Positions 51,405 through 62,721 of a stretch of DNA of 64,000 bases are shown one piece after another. Positions within the stretch are counted from its first letter, which is position 1, and every line of letters begins with the position of its first letter. The translations under genes were made by a program, and so were the position numbers. The notes beneath the pieces were generated by a model. The model was given only the letters and a program-made list of their open reading frames with translations. It did not search any database and was not told the DNA's origin. Source of the stretch: Diplodia intermedia (Eukaryota; Ascomycota; Dothideomycetes; Botryosphaeriales; Botryosphaeriaceae). The stretch covers positions 124,001-188,000 of the forward strand of contig JAKEKT010000020.1 in assembly GCA_021495925.1 (NCBI GenBank), given 5' to 3'.

Positions 51405-52347
51405 CGAAAGAGATGGAGGGCTCGAAGAGAGGAGAGTCTTGAATGCTCGAGAGGACAAGGATGACGAGAGAAGTGTAAGAGGGCAAAATCACAGCGCACA
51501 GGCGTAGAAAAGACTGTGAGAACAGAGTGAGAGTCGGATTTGCTAAAACAGCAAGACCTTTTTTTTCATTTTTTTTTCACGATCCAGCGAGCGTCAGATT
51601 TCACCGGAGCAGAATGAGGTCGTGGTGGTGGGTAGGTCAGATTGCAGAAGGTAACACTTCAATGAAGTCAGTATCTTGCGCAATGGTGCAGAATCAGTAG
51701 TCGTATCCAATGGGCTTAATGCCACATTTGCTAGCGTGAAGCGAGATTCCTAGCATGCCGTGGTACCGAATGCAGCTGCCGCCCGTTTGAGGCCCCAGTG
51801 ATGTTCCGATGACTCGAGTTTACGCGCTTTGTTCCCACGGGCAGATGGCAAGTAGAAAGATGGTAGATGGGAGGCGTGATATTGATGAAAGAAGATATGC
51901 GGAGTTGTGATTGGAGGCCAGCTGGGGCAGACCGGCGGTGAGAGGAGGGCATTGGGATGCAGAGATGCAGAGGCGAGGGCTGGCCGGCTGCAGCACCCAA
52001 GGGCGGGCCCGCTGCCATTCGTAGCGGCTGGTGCTTATCGATAAGCGACCCGCTCGAATCGTTGCGTCAGTGTCAGTTGCCCGCTCCCTCTTCCTCTACG
52101 CTCGTCTTGTGCTTCTTCGCTCCGCCTGCTCCACCCTCCGCCACCTGCACTAGATCCAGCTTGCCGGTGCGCCTAGCAATGCGTCTTCAGGACTGCGACG
52201 CCACTTTCCTTCCGGATTGAGCTCCAGCGCCACTCCGAACGAGCTCCAAACCTTCGACCGACGCTTCCGCCACTGCTTCGCCTGGCTCGTCCGCCCCGGC
52301 CCATCTCCTTTCTGCCCTCGTCCTTGGCCTCGTCCTGTGTTCCGAGG
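51405..52347. other. Intergenic region with T-rich tracts
   Basis: 3' flank of the BTB gene (T8 and T9 tracts near 51560-51578) and the pyrimidine-rich leader of the WD40 gene. No gene called. Confidence 0.5.
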
Positions 52348-55300
52348 ATGAAGCACCCGCTCTACACCAAGTTGCTCAATCGTGAGCTCGGCCTGCGCGA
52401 CACCAAGTACGAACGCGTGCTCGACATCTACGGAGACAGGCAATGGATCAACGATCTAGACATTGTAGACGAGCTCTCAGGTCACTCCGGCTGCGTCAAC
52501 GCTCTTTGGTGAGCCTGCCTACCTCTCGCCAGCTTGACCGCGCATTGCTGACATTGGATTTCTCTCAGCTGGTCCAAGTCGGGCCAGTTGCTGGCATCAG
52601 GCTCGGATGACCAGCACGTCAACATACATTCCTACCTGCCTCACTCCACCGATAAGCAGTTCGACTTCACCACGACCATTTCCACCGGACATCGCGCCAA
52701 CATCTTCTCTGTCAAGTTCATGCCATACACCAATGATCGTACAATCGTGACTGCCGCCGGGGACGCCGAAGTCCGTATCTTCGATATCGAATATGCTGGA
52801 TCCTCTACCGTTCCTTCGGCGCCCCCGAACACTTCTGGCCGTGCTAGGGGACTGAACAATGTATATGATGGCGTGCGCTACCTCAGCGATGACTCTGCGA
52901 ACTGCAAGGTCTTCCGTTCGCACAGCGACAGGGTCAAGAGAATTGTCACCGAATCCTCGCCTTGGCTCTTCCTAACATGCTCGGAAGACGGTGAAGTGCG
53001 CCAGTGGGATATTCGCCAGCCTGCGTCCCAATATCCGGCCTCTGGCTCGATGGGCAGGCGCGCCTCCAACGATGACAACGTCCCCCCACCTCTCATCTCT
53101 TATAAGCGCTACCACCTCGACTTGAACACAATATCATGTTCTCCCAGTCAGCCTCACTACATTGCGCTGGGAGGTGCTCACTTGCATTGCTTCCTGCACG
53201 ATCGGCGCATGACTGGCCGCGACAGGCTTCGCGAAAGGGGCGCTCCTCTCTCACCCGGCAAGCTCTCCGAGCACGATAATGAGATGATGAGGCAGGCTAC
53301 CCAGTGTGTTCGGAAATTTGCACCTCACGGTCAGAAGCGCATGAAGCGTACAGACAATGGCCACATTACGGCTTGCAAAATCAGCGACCACAATCCCAAT
53401 GAGATGATCGTGAGTTGGTCAGGAGAGTGGATTTACAGCTTTGATCTTGTCCATAGCCCTGACGCTACTGAGCAAGAGGAGGAGGCCACGCCCAAGTCTA
53501 CCAGGGCTCACAGCCGGGCAAAGGAGTCAAAGGATCGGAAGAGGAAGAGAGCGAGGACGGGGGTATCTCAGGAAAGCACGGAACGGGCTGGTTCGAGGCC
53601 GCGCACTGGCGATGGCTCGGCGGAAGAGGACGAGGAGATGTCACTTATGGTGCACTACGAGAACGGCCAGCGCGAGGAGATTCCAATCGACCCCCCTCGT
53701 GCGCGCAGCCCGATCTCAGAAGCTCGTGAGGCCGTCCTTCCTGAGACTCAGAAGCAAAGCTTCCGTATCGCCAAGAATGTGGTTGCCATGCGCAAGAACC
53801 TCTTCACGCTGGGCACCCGCAGTTCGACATCGGATTCCGACCCGACCGGCTACGCTGTGCCATTGACATCAGTACTTGGCTATGCTGCTACCGTCTTACC
53901 ACAGATGGATGAGATCTCTCGTGATTGGCGTTATCCGGTTAATCCTTTGGAGGTCGATGTAAGGTTCCAGAACAATCTTCGCGAGAGGCGCGGAACAGCC
54001 AGACGCTTTGTCCAAGCAGCGGGGACACTGGCTAGAGTCCTTGGTGGAAGATTACGCACTGCTGGCGGTAATACTACTGCCGCATTATCTCCCTTCGAGA
54101 AGGTTGTTCCGGCTCCCCGTGAAGCCCACGATATAGCCCGTCACGAGCACTTCGGATATGACTTCCTCAAGGCCATTCTGCTTTGGCTGGATAGTGGCGT
54201 CGGAGCGTTGCTAGAGGGGTTCACCAGGCCTTCGGATGTGACTCGTGCACACCCCCGTTACCCCGTCCCAAGAGACTCCGGCATTGATGCTATTGATGAG
54301 GTTCTGATTCCATATCTCCTGGCGATGGCTAGCGACACGCCAATCATCAACATCGATACCTCACCTTTTGAAACAGACCAAAATCGCATCGTCTTCCCCA
54401 CTGAGAAAGCCGCTGTCCTAGCGTTTGCGCAGGCGCTCAAGATACCCTTTGCAGATCTCTCGAGTGCAGTTGTCCCCGCTTCTTCTGGCACTGAAGGCGG
54501 TAGCTCTGCCCCTGAAGCCATTGGAGCGCAGGACCGGAAGGCCGCCTTAAGATTTTGGGGATTCAAGGTTGGCAGGGGTGTTCTGATGAACGCTGGCCAG
54601 AGCGTCGACTTTGCCCTCGTAGACCGCGCTTTTGGAGGTCTAGGTAGAGGTGATGCCAGTGTAAGACAGGACGAAGCCAGGATTCGCAGAGCTTGGCAGA
54701 CCATCGATTCAGATGAAGACGAGGAGGTCGTGGAAAGTGCTCGACTTGTTCGCCGCACCAGAACGTCAACTTCCGGAAATGGAGAGGCTGGCGAGGATGG
54801 AGAAGACGTGGAGAACGAGGAGCCCTTACCCCTGGGGGAGCTCAGTGAGATCATCACTGAACATAACGAAGACCAAGACGAAGATGAGGATGAAGATGAC
54901 GATGATGATGCGGGCGATGACGATGACAGGTCGGAAGATGAGAGCGATGAAGACGACGACGACGATGATGAGCCCACCAGCTTTCTCTTCCGTTCTGCAT
55001 TCGAGCGTTCACGGCTGAAAGAGAAAGTTGAGCTTGATAAGCCTTGCTTACCACATAGTCGTCAATACCGCGGTCACTGTAACGTCAAGACGGTCAAGGA
55101 TGTAAACTTCTTTGGCTTGGAGGATGAGTACGTCGTTAGCGGTAGTGATTCAGGTCACCTCTTCATCTGGGACAAGAAGACCATGCAGATCGTCAACATC
55201 CTCGAAGGCGATGGAGAGGTTGTCAACGTCGTTCAAGGTATTCGATTCTCGTTCCCCCTGTCCTTTTCGAATCTTCTAACGGTGTAAGGTCATCCCTACG

Positions 55301-55916
55301 AGCCCATGCTTGCGGTATCTGGCATCGACCATACCGTCAAGGTCTTCAGTCCCGACGCGCGTGCTCGCAGGAACGCTCGCCTCGGCATTGGAGTCACTCC
55401 CGGCGACGCCACGCAATTCTCGTCCATCTCTTTCGGTCGCTTACGCCGTGCCCGTCCATCTCAGTTTCCGCCGCCCGCCGATGACGTTGATACGACCACC
55501 GTCCCCGAAGGCGACGAAGACGAAGACGAGAATGCCACGCGCAACGGACTTCCTAGTCGCCGCCGCATGCACGAGGAGTACCGCATCACGTCTGAAAACG
55601 ACGTCAACCGTGCTGGTGGGAGCCGCGAGAATTTCATCACTGTGAGTATCCGTCACTGGCCGGACTACATCTACTTTCCCTTCGTCCGTGTCGCTGCTGC
55701 TTTCGGCATGAGTTTGAGGCACGCTTAGAACCCTCTTTCCCAACCCATCCTCTTTGATCATCGAAGGAGAGACACTGAGCTACGTCTTCACAGCGCGGAA
55801 TGCTCGCCGAGCTGGCCCAACGCTTCTACATGAACCCGGACGGCGACGACGACGACCCAGATGGCGGCGGTCCGCATCAAATAATTGTCAGTGAGGAAAA
55901 CTGCACAGTGATGTGA
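52348..55916 (+). CDS. WD40-repeat protein, DCAF6/DCAF8-like
   Basis: Four exons (52348-52508, 52569-55237, 55289-55641, 55794-55916) give 1101 residues. N-terminal WD40 units are clear: HSGCVNALCWSKSGQLLASGSDDQHVNIH, GHRANIFSVKFMP, and VRQWDIRQP, whose WDxR ending is the DWD-box signature of DDB1-CUL4 substrate receptors. A long insertion with basic (KDRKRKRAR), Ser-rich and very acidic (DEDEDEDDDDD and onward) parts separates these from C-terminal units (YRGHCNVKTVKDVNFFG, YVVSGSDSGHLFIWDKK, HPYEPMLAVSGIDHTVKVF). This split-propeller layout with acidic linker is typical of DCAF6/DCAF8 relatives, likely CUL4 ligase adaptors in the nucleus. The third intron-exon junction uses an AAG acceptor. 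Confidence 0.85.
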
Positions 55917-56384
55917 AGGAAGCGGATTTTGAGTAGGGCAAAAGATCGGAAGAAGGAAACATATTCGAGAGTTTATCGGAAAGAATGCTATACCCTCCTC
56001 CCTGAATCTCTCCACACGCCAACATTTCAACCCTTTTTTTTTACCCCCCTTCCATCTTGCAAACTTTGCGACCTCCACATTGACCCTGGTCTTCTCTTCC
56101 CCCTTTCTCCCCACACGGGCGCGGGCGCATTCGATCCTCGCCATGGCAGCTCGGCCCATTCCACACGTGCTCAAGCTACCGACTACTGCTTGAATTGGTC
56201 CTTTTTGCGACACCGCACTTGGGCAGGCAACGTCGGATGCGCATGCCCGCCTAGTACTCGCACCGCTCATCATGGTCATTGCCGTAGGAGGGAGAGATGG
56301 GGGGGGGCATCGGTCGCGCGTCTTCAGCTCAGCTCGGCCGCCGCCGGATAGAAGAAGAAAGACTCTTGCGCGGGCTTTCGCTGG

Positions 56385-56415
<31 letters not shown>

Positions 56416-57133
56416 ACTTCGGCGATGGGGAGGGGGGACTTGCGCGTGCGGTGTGTGGGGGGTAGCGGACCCCCGGAGCCGTTGAAGTTGGAAGTGCAGA
56501 GTGCAGTGGTGGTGGAAAATCTCGGCGAGATGGTGGCTGGCTGGCTGGCTAAAGGTGATTGATTCCGGGTGGCGTATTTTCATTCGGGGGGGTTGGAGTG
56601 CGAGAGTGTCTGTTAAGGGTGGCATGTTTTTTTTTTCTTTTTTTTCTTTTTGGGAGGTACCATCTGGAGATTTGTGCTGGATGGGTTAGATACACGGATA
56701 GGGGGCGGTATCAGCGATGATTGGTGTTATCGAGTTCTTCTCAGCAGCTTCTTGTTGGTAATTGTTCGCGGGAGCCTCTTTTTCCGTTTCTTCTTTCCCG
56801 CCGCCACACATTGATTCGACTTTGGTCGAGGTCGTCGCCATTGGGGTCCGATTTGGGTGGGTAGTTGGGAGATCATTAGGGAATCCGGAAGAAGTCACCC
56901 CTAGCTCTCAATTCACTCGGTCGTTTGCACACCGATTACTCGCTCGCTCGCAGCTTGCTCAGCTCAAGTCTCAAACCCTTTGATTCCTTCCTTCCTTTCT
57001 TCCCTCCGTCGACTACCCGAGCACCCAAAAAAGCGCCAGTCCCACGCTCCCCCAACACCATCTGACCGAGAAGAAAGAGGAGCTCTAACAACACAGCATC
57101 ATCTTGTTTTCCCCCCTCGAACAAACACACCAC
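55917..57133. other. Convergent intergenic region with simple repeats
   Basis: Between the WD40 gene (plus) and the lactonase gene (minus). Contains T tracts near 56034-56041 and 56628-56652 and a CA microsatellite. No gene called. Confidence 0.5.
56385..56417. repeat. CA dinucleotide microsatellite
   Basis: Thirteen CA units at 56385-56410 followed by an interrupted TACACAC. Non-coding. Confidence 0.9.
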
Positions 57134-58782
57134 CTACTCCTTGGCGACAAGCACGCCCTTCTCATACAAGCCCACGACCAACACGACGCCCGCGGCCACA
57201 TCCCGGGCCGCCGTGGTGCCCGAGCCGAACGCGGAGCCGACATAAAGCTCCCTCCACTCGCCCGTCGGCACGCCACGCTCGTCGTCGACGAGGACCAGCT
57301 CGCCGACCCAGCTGGGCGGCGTATCGTCGTACGCGACGGCGCAGCGCTCCAGCACGCCGCGCTCCGCGTCCGTCATGACCACCTCGACCGTCTTCTTCTC
57401 GACCGCGGCGGCGATGTCTTCCTGGTCGGACATCAGCATCGGGTCTTGTTGCTGGACGACGTCATCGCCGAGCTTCTTCTCGACCTCGCGCTCGGCGGCG
57501 GCGGCGATGGCGTGCGCCTTGGCGCGCAGCGAGAGGCAGCGCGCGCGGAAGGCGACGGTGGCGGTGAGGGCGCCGGGGCGCGCGTGGCCGCCGGCCAGCA
57601 GGCGGCCGCGCGAGTCGACAGAGAGGTTGTCGAGCATGGCGGGCGCGCGCACCTCGGCCTTGTAGTTGAGCGAGACGGCGCCCGAGTCGGCGGCCGTCGT
57701 GATGTTGTAGAGCTTGACGCTGCGCGCGCCCGTCGAGGCGACGGCGAGCGTGCGGCCGGCGTCGAGCACGGCGATGCCGTTGGCGAAGGGGATGTTGGCG
57801 GCGACGCGCGTGACGGTGACGGTCGAGGGGTCGAGGGCCAGGGGGGCCGGCGACGACGACTCCATCGATTCGTCTGTGGTGGCGGCCGGCTCGGGGAGCG
57901 TCGAGGGGATGGTGACTTGCACGACGCTGCCGCCGGGCAGCGCGGCGTACGTCTCCACCTTGTGCGCGAGGTAGTTGTCGCGCGCGCGGAAGAAGTGGTC
58001 GTTGGTGACGAGGAAGCTGGTCGCGTTGAGGGCGTGGATGCTGTTGGGCGTCCAGATGGCCGGGTGCGCCACGCTCGCCCGGTGCGTCGCCGACGCCCGT
58101 CCGAAGCCGCCCCAGGGCACGTAGTCGAAGACTTCGATCGTCGGGCCCGACGAGGCGTGGTTGACGACGAGGAGCGTCGACGACTCGGCGTGGTACTCGA
58201 TGCCCAGCGGGTGGAAGTCGACGGAGCCGCGCGTGCCGAAGTTGTCGAGCAGGAGCGGCTGCGGGTACGCGTCCGGGTCGCTGTAGAACCATTGGAAGAT
58301 GGCGCCCGGCTGTGTCGGGTCGAGGAAGGTGCCCTGGTGGAGTGTTGTGTGAGCAATTGGGTTTGGTTTCGCCGTGTTGGTAGCTATCTTACCATGACGG
58401 TATTCCACGCATCACGCTGCGGGTCGCAGCTCAGGATCGCGACGCCCTGGTCCTCCAGCACAACGACATCCTCGCAGTTCTTGAGGATGTCCTGGTGCTT
58501 GATCTGCTGCTCCTTGAAGGTGGTGACGTTCTGCAGGGTCGCGACGTCGGCGGTGACGAGCTGGAGGGTGCCGATGCGCCAGGACAGCTCCGGCCAGAGA
58601 AGGGCGACGCCGCCGAGAGCCTGTTGTGTGGTCCCATGTTAGCGCTCGCTGTCTTCAATCTTTGTCGAGCTTCAATGGCGGTGGAATGACCGCGGCGGAG
58701 ACGGAAGGGCCGGATAAATTTGTCGAGGAGGTAGGAAAGGAAAGTTCCGACGTACCACGGCAGGAACAATCTTGCCCAACAT
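57134..58782 (-). CDS. Paraoxonase/arylesterase-like lactonase
   Basis: Three exons (58756-58782, 58393-58620, 57134-58333) join to 484 residues. The first exon codes only MLGKIVPAV and continues into ALGGVALLWPELSWRIG, together a probable uncleaved signal anchor. The six-bladed calcium-dependent propeller of the PON family is recognisable by its metal and active-site motifs: CED (Glu59, Asp60; PON1 Glu53-Asp54), FHPLGI (His126; His115), TNDHFF (Asn196; Asn168), PFANGI (Asn269; Asn224) and LDNLSVD (Asp320-Asn321; Asp269-Asn270). Such enzymes hydrolyse lactones and aryl esters in the secretory path or at membranes. The C-terminal half carries an Ala/Asp/Glu-rich insertion between propeller strands not seen in animal PONs. 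Confidence 0.9.
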
Positions 58783-59321
58783 TGCTGATGATTTGCTCAG
58801 CTACCTCAGGGCAAGGTTGGCAGTATCAGGAGGGAGGAGAGAGTAGAGGACACGAGGAAGAACATGGCGGGGCAGCCGATCAGTGCGTTTAAGTACGTAG
58901 AGGAGCAGGGAGCTCTGTCATGGAGGGGATCTGCGCATGGGAGCATCCTCCGCAGTTCCCGCCGCCCCGTCTCAGACAGTGGCTCTCTGGATGCTGCGCC
59001 TACGTATCGCCATCTGCTTTATCCAAGGCCCATCACTCATCACAGCATCCGCGTGTATAGCAGGAAGACGATGGCCGAGCAGAGTACAATCATGAATTGA
59101 TTCCAGCTCCGCGGCAGGCTAGCGCTAGCTTCTAGAAGCCGGCGCTCGCTTCCACGCCGCCCTGAGCCCGAGCTACGAAACCCTGAAACTCGCCTCACCG
59201 CCCTTCATCCCCAAAGCCCCACCGCCCTATCAGCGCCCGGCAATTTCCCCAACATTGATCCATCCATCAATTTTCTTCTTCAGCCCTGCGCTGTTTACAC
59301 GAAAGTCCCCAATATCCCATA
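58783..59321. other. Intergenic region
   Basis: Upstream of the lactonase gene and downstream of the Cwc22 gene, both on the minus strand. No gene seen. Confidence 0.5.
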
Positions 59322-61994
59322 TTACAAATAATCACTGGCCTTCGCCCGGCTCTTTCCTCCGTCGTCCTTCCTCGCCGGCGTTACGCTCCGGCTCCTGCTT
59401 CTGCTCCTCGACACGCTGACTGACGGACTCCTGCGCCTTGCGCCACTAGCCTTAGCCCTGGCCGGCGGCGAAGCCTCCACCGAACTCGTGTTCCGTCTGC
59501 GGGAGCGACCGTCATCTCTGCCGCCGCGGCTGACTGGAGACCTGCGTCTCGGCGCCGGTGACCGGCTCGGGCTCCTCGACGGGGAAGTGCTGTACCGGCG
59601 GCCCTTGCCCTTTGGCGCAGGGCTGCGCGAGCGCGACGAGTAGCTTGGGCTGCGGTTTCTGCGGCGAGCCGGGCTGCGCGAGCGAGATGCAGAAAGGCTG
59701 CGACCCTTTCGTGCTGCTCGCGGAGGTGTGAGCGAACGCGAGGGCGAGTCTCTCGCGCGTCCATTCCTCTTCGGCGATGGAGAACGGGACATCGACGACG
59801 TGGCTCGTCTGCGTCGAGGTGGTGGTGATCGTGAGACGGAGCCGCTGTATGAGCGGTCCGTACGCCGACGAGCGGGAGTGGGTGACCTGCTGCGCGAGAT
59901 CGAATCCGAGTAGCTCCTGTCGCGCCTGCGGCGTGGCGGAGGAGTGTACGACTCCGACCTTGACCGACTCCTTGCACGGGGGCTTCTTGATCGTGACTCT
60001 GAGTAGCTGGCCCTGCGCTTCCGCGACCTGGATGGCGACCGCGATCGTGAGTAGGATCTCGATCGTGAGCTGTAACTCGAGTAGCTTGAGTACGACGAAG
60101 CGCTCTCGGCATCGCTCTCGGGCTCTGGCAGAGCTGGAGGGGGTGCTGGCTTCGGCATGTTTTTGAGGTACTCGCGCATGTCCTCCGTGAGCACGCCCAT
60201 CCCGATGGCCGTGAAAAAGTTGATAGCAAATCTGGTGTTCCTGCTCTCGTCCTTGGGGAAGACGCCGTCGAAGTAGGGTTGCAGCGTGTCCTCTCTCATA
60301 CGCTCGGCAAGCTTCTTCATGCTCATCGACTGGGCCAAATCCTCAAAGAGAATCTTGATGAAAATACGGCTCGATGAAGTGGTCTGGTTCTCGTTCAGGC
60401 GAATGGACGACAATACGTGCCAGCCAATGGCGTCGCTGGCAAGGAGGTGACCGAAGAACTGCGCGACGATACGCAAACGGTTGGTCTCGTAACGGTGGAT
60501 CGTGTCGTAGTGCTTCACGAATGACTCCTCAAACAGGTCTCTCCAGAGCCGGTTTAACTTGGCGAAACGCTCACCGATGAGACCGTAGAACTTGTCGTAC
60601 GTGCGCTCTTGGGATGCGCACTCGACAACCATCGATGGAAGCTCGGACTCGTAGCCTGCCGGGAGGTTGATCTTCATCAGCTTGTGACAACACTCCTCGA
60701 ACCCACCACTCGACTTGATTGTAAGGTAGATGGTTCGGCGGAGGTTGACGAGATCAGTGTTCGTCTGGTCCTTGATTTCGAGCTCGCGATCCTTCTTCTC
60801 CTCCTCTTCATCCGAACTTTCATCCGATTCATACTCCTCGTCGTCATCGCTTCCCTCCGCCTCGCCCAAAATCTCAGCCTTCAGCTGCTTATAAGCATCT
60901 TCATGCTCCTGCCACTCAGAATCATACTTGAAGATGTTCAAGCCATCTTGCACTTCCAGTCCCTCATCATCAAGGCCAACCTTGTGCGTGATTTGATCCT
61001 CCTCTTCAACCAAATCCAACTCGTCCCGAACGGCGGGATTGTCCTTGTACTTGTCCTTCCTGACCTGAAACAGAACCTCAACCATGTACTGCGTCCGCTT
61101 GTCGATGTCGGCCTCGTGGAGGATGTTCCGGAACTGGTCGAAAACAGCCAGAGCAATGGGCTGCGACATTTCCTCCAAATGCTGACCAACCTCCCTCGTC
61201 AAACCAACCGCAATCTCGACACTGTCGTCTGTAGGCTTGTGGAGCAGTAGAAGGAGAATTTGGGCAGCCAGCATCTCATGCACAACCTGCTGGTTGACAA
61301 GATGGGCAAGGAAGGTCGTCGAAGAAAGACAAACAGCCTTGTCGTTGCGCTTGAAGGCCTTGCGGAACTGCACAACCAATCTGGTGACAAGCAGCTCGCC
61401 AACCTGCGGGAGCTTGGTGTTGACGATGGCCACCATGGCGGCGTAGATCGGGGTGAAGGGCAGAGAAGCCGCCTGGGCCTTCATGATACTCCGGCAAAAC
61501 AGGCCACGTCCACGGACAAGGTTCTCGTTGAACAGTTCAGGCACGATGAACTTGATGTTGGACACGTTGACCTTGTTGATCAAGCCGTTGACCGACTTCT
61601 TGAGCGCCTCCCATGCCATACGCTGGTATTCCTTGCTCGTCTTGTCCGTGATCTGGGCCTGAAGCGCGCGCAGCCTGGCGGGCGGAATGTAGGTACCTCC
61701 GGAACGCATGTTGAGCAGTTTCTCGTACTCGGCCTTCGCGGCGGCCTGCTTCTGCTCCTCCGTCACCGGCTTCGGTGTCGACGGTTGTCTGGCGCGGAAC
61801 TCCAGATCGCGCTGGCGGTCGCGATCGCGGTCGTGCGCTCGGTCGTCATCACGGCGGTCGGGGGATATGGTACGCGACCTTCCACGCGGAGGGGAGCGGT
61901 AGCGCCTGGGAGACGGGGAGCGTGACGGAGGTGAGCGCTTTCTCGGGCGTTCAGGCTCGGGCGACGGGATGCGAACGGCGGACTCGATCTCCAT
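59322..61994 (-). CDS. CWC22: Pre-mRNA-splicing factor Cwc22
   Basis: A single exon of 890 residues. It begins with an Arg/Ser/Pro-rich tail (about 1-75), then the conserved entry GGTYIPPARL and a MIF4G domain (about residues 120-310; VNGLINKVNVSNIKFIVPELF, NENLVRGRGLFCRSIM). An acidic linker follows, then the MA3 domain (LVNLRRTIYLTIKSSGGFEE, LPSMVVECASQERTYDKFYG, HYDTIHRYETNRLRIVAQFF). The end is a long SR-repeat region (about 640-890). Cwc22 is a spliceosome component that binds eIF4A3 and is needed for catalytic activation and exon-junction-complex loading in organisms that have one. The RS tail is longer than in yeast, closer to the metazoan form. No intron, unlike most neighbours. Confidence 0.96.
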   Translation of the reverse strand: MEIESAVRIPSPEPERPRKRSPPSRSPSPRRYRSPPRGRSRTISPDRRDDDRAHDRDRDRQRDLEFRARQPSTPKPVTEEQKQAAAKAEYEKLLNMRSGGTYIPPARLRALQAQITDKTSKEYQRMAWEALKKSVNGLINKVNVSNIKFIVPELFNENLVRGRGLFCRSIMKAQAASLPFTPIYAAMVAIVNTKLPQVGELLVTRLVVQFRKAFKRNDKAVCLSSTTFLAHLVNQQVVHEMLAAQILLLLLHKPTDDSVEIAVGLTREVGQHLEEMSQPIALAVFDQFRNILHEADIDKRTQYMVEVLFQVRKDKYKDNPAVRDELDLVEEEDQITHKVGLDDEGLEVQDGLNIFKYDSEWQEHEDAYKQLKAEILGEAEGSDDDEEYESDESSDEEEEKKDRELEIKDQTNTDLVNLRRTIYLTIKSSGGFEECCHKLMKINLPAGYESELPSMVVECASQERTYDKFYGLIGERFAKLNRLWRDLFEESFVKHYDTIHRYETNRLRIVAQFFGHLLASDAIGWHVLSSIRLNENQTTSSSRIFIKILFEDLAQSMSMKKLAERMREDTLQPYFDGVFPKDESRNTRFAINFFTAIGMGVLTEDMREYLKNMPKPAPPPALPEPESDAESASSYSSYSSYSSRSRSYSRSRSPSRSRKRRASYSESRSRSPRARSRSRSESYTPPPRRRRDRSYSDSISRSRSPTPARRRTDRSYSGSVSRSPPPRRRRATSSMSRSPSPKRNGRARDSPSRSLTPPRAARKGRSLSASRSRSPARRRNRSPSYSSRSRSPAPKGKGRRYSTSPSRSPSRSPAPRRRSPVSRGGRDDGRSRRRNTSSVEASPPARAKASGARRRSPSVSVSRSRSRSRSVTPARKDDGGKSRAKASDYL

Positions 61995-62721
61995 GGTTGC
62001 TGAGTTGACGCGGCGATGGGGTGGGATTCAGCGGGCTCTTCGTGGGGGAGGCTGATGTCGAGCCACGACCACGAGTGCGCAGCTGGGCGGATGGCAGCAG
62101 ACGTATGGCGAGCGGCGACCGAATCCGCTGACGAACGAGTTGGAAGCGACAAAGTGGGTTGTTTAAGTGGCCAGCAGCTGGTTGTGGAGGGCAGGCAAAA
62201 GTCGCAGGAACGCGGCAAAACCATCCGCCGCCCAAGCTCCAGCCATGGAAACATCTGGTCCGTGCACTCAGCGTCACCAGTCTCCGCAGCTGCATTTCAC
62301 TTCTAACCTCGTTCGCCAATTGAGACGAGCACCTGCTCACCTGGAGCTTGAGTTACAGACCTGCATCTAGAGAGCCATGACCAATTAAATGGCCCGGGAA
62401 TTAATGACTTAAACCATTGGTAGTGTCCGTTTGGACCTCAATGATAAACTACTTTTTTGCTGCTAGTAAAATGCCAGCTAGAATCTACGTCTAGAGTGAA
62501 CAAGCAATGAAGCAATTTCGAGATATTCCAGCAAAATGGAGTCTCCGTGTGGGGTATCGATACAACCAAACCATATTACTTTTCCGCATCAGTTTTCCGC
62601 GTTAATCCCACATCCCAGCCCCATGGCTCGGTGAAAACGTGTAACAAGCTTCTACCCCGACTCTTTACCATGTTACGACGCCAGCAACCGTTCTCCCTGA
62701 ACTTGACCTGGAGTCTCACAT
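61995..62721. other. Intergenic region
   Basis: Upstream of the Cwc22 gene and downstream of the zinc-finger gene. AT-richer around 62370-62560. Two small imperfect palindromes lie near 62385-62445. No gene called. Confidence 0.5.

Noticed and set aside
57433..58356. Arg/Ser/Pro-rich frames overlapping the lactonase exon on both strands
   Set aside because: The paraoxonase frame carries all metal-site motifs. The overlapping frames are low-complexity shadows.
59381..60229. A 282-codon minus-strand frame over the Cwc22 C-terminus
   Set aside because: It overlaps the SR-repeat coding region in another frame. The Cwc22 frame is continuous with MIF4G and MA3 domains.
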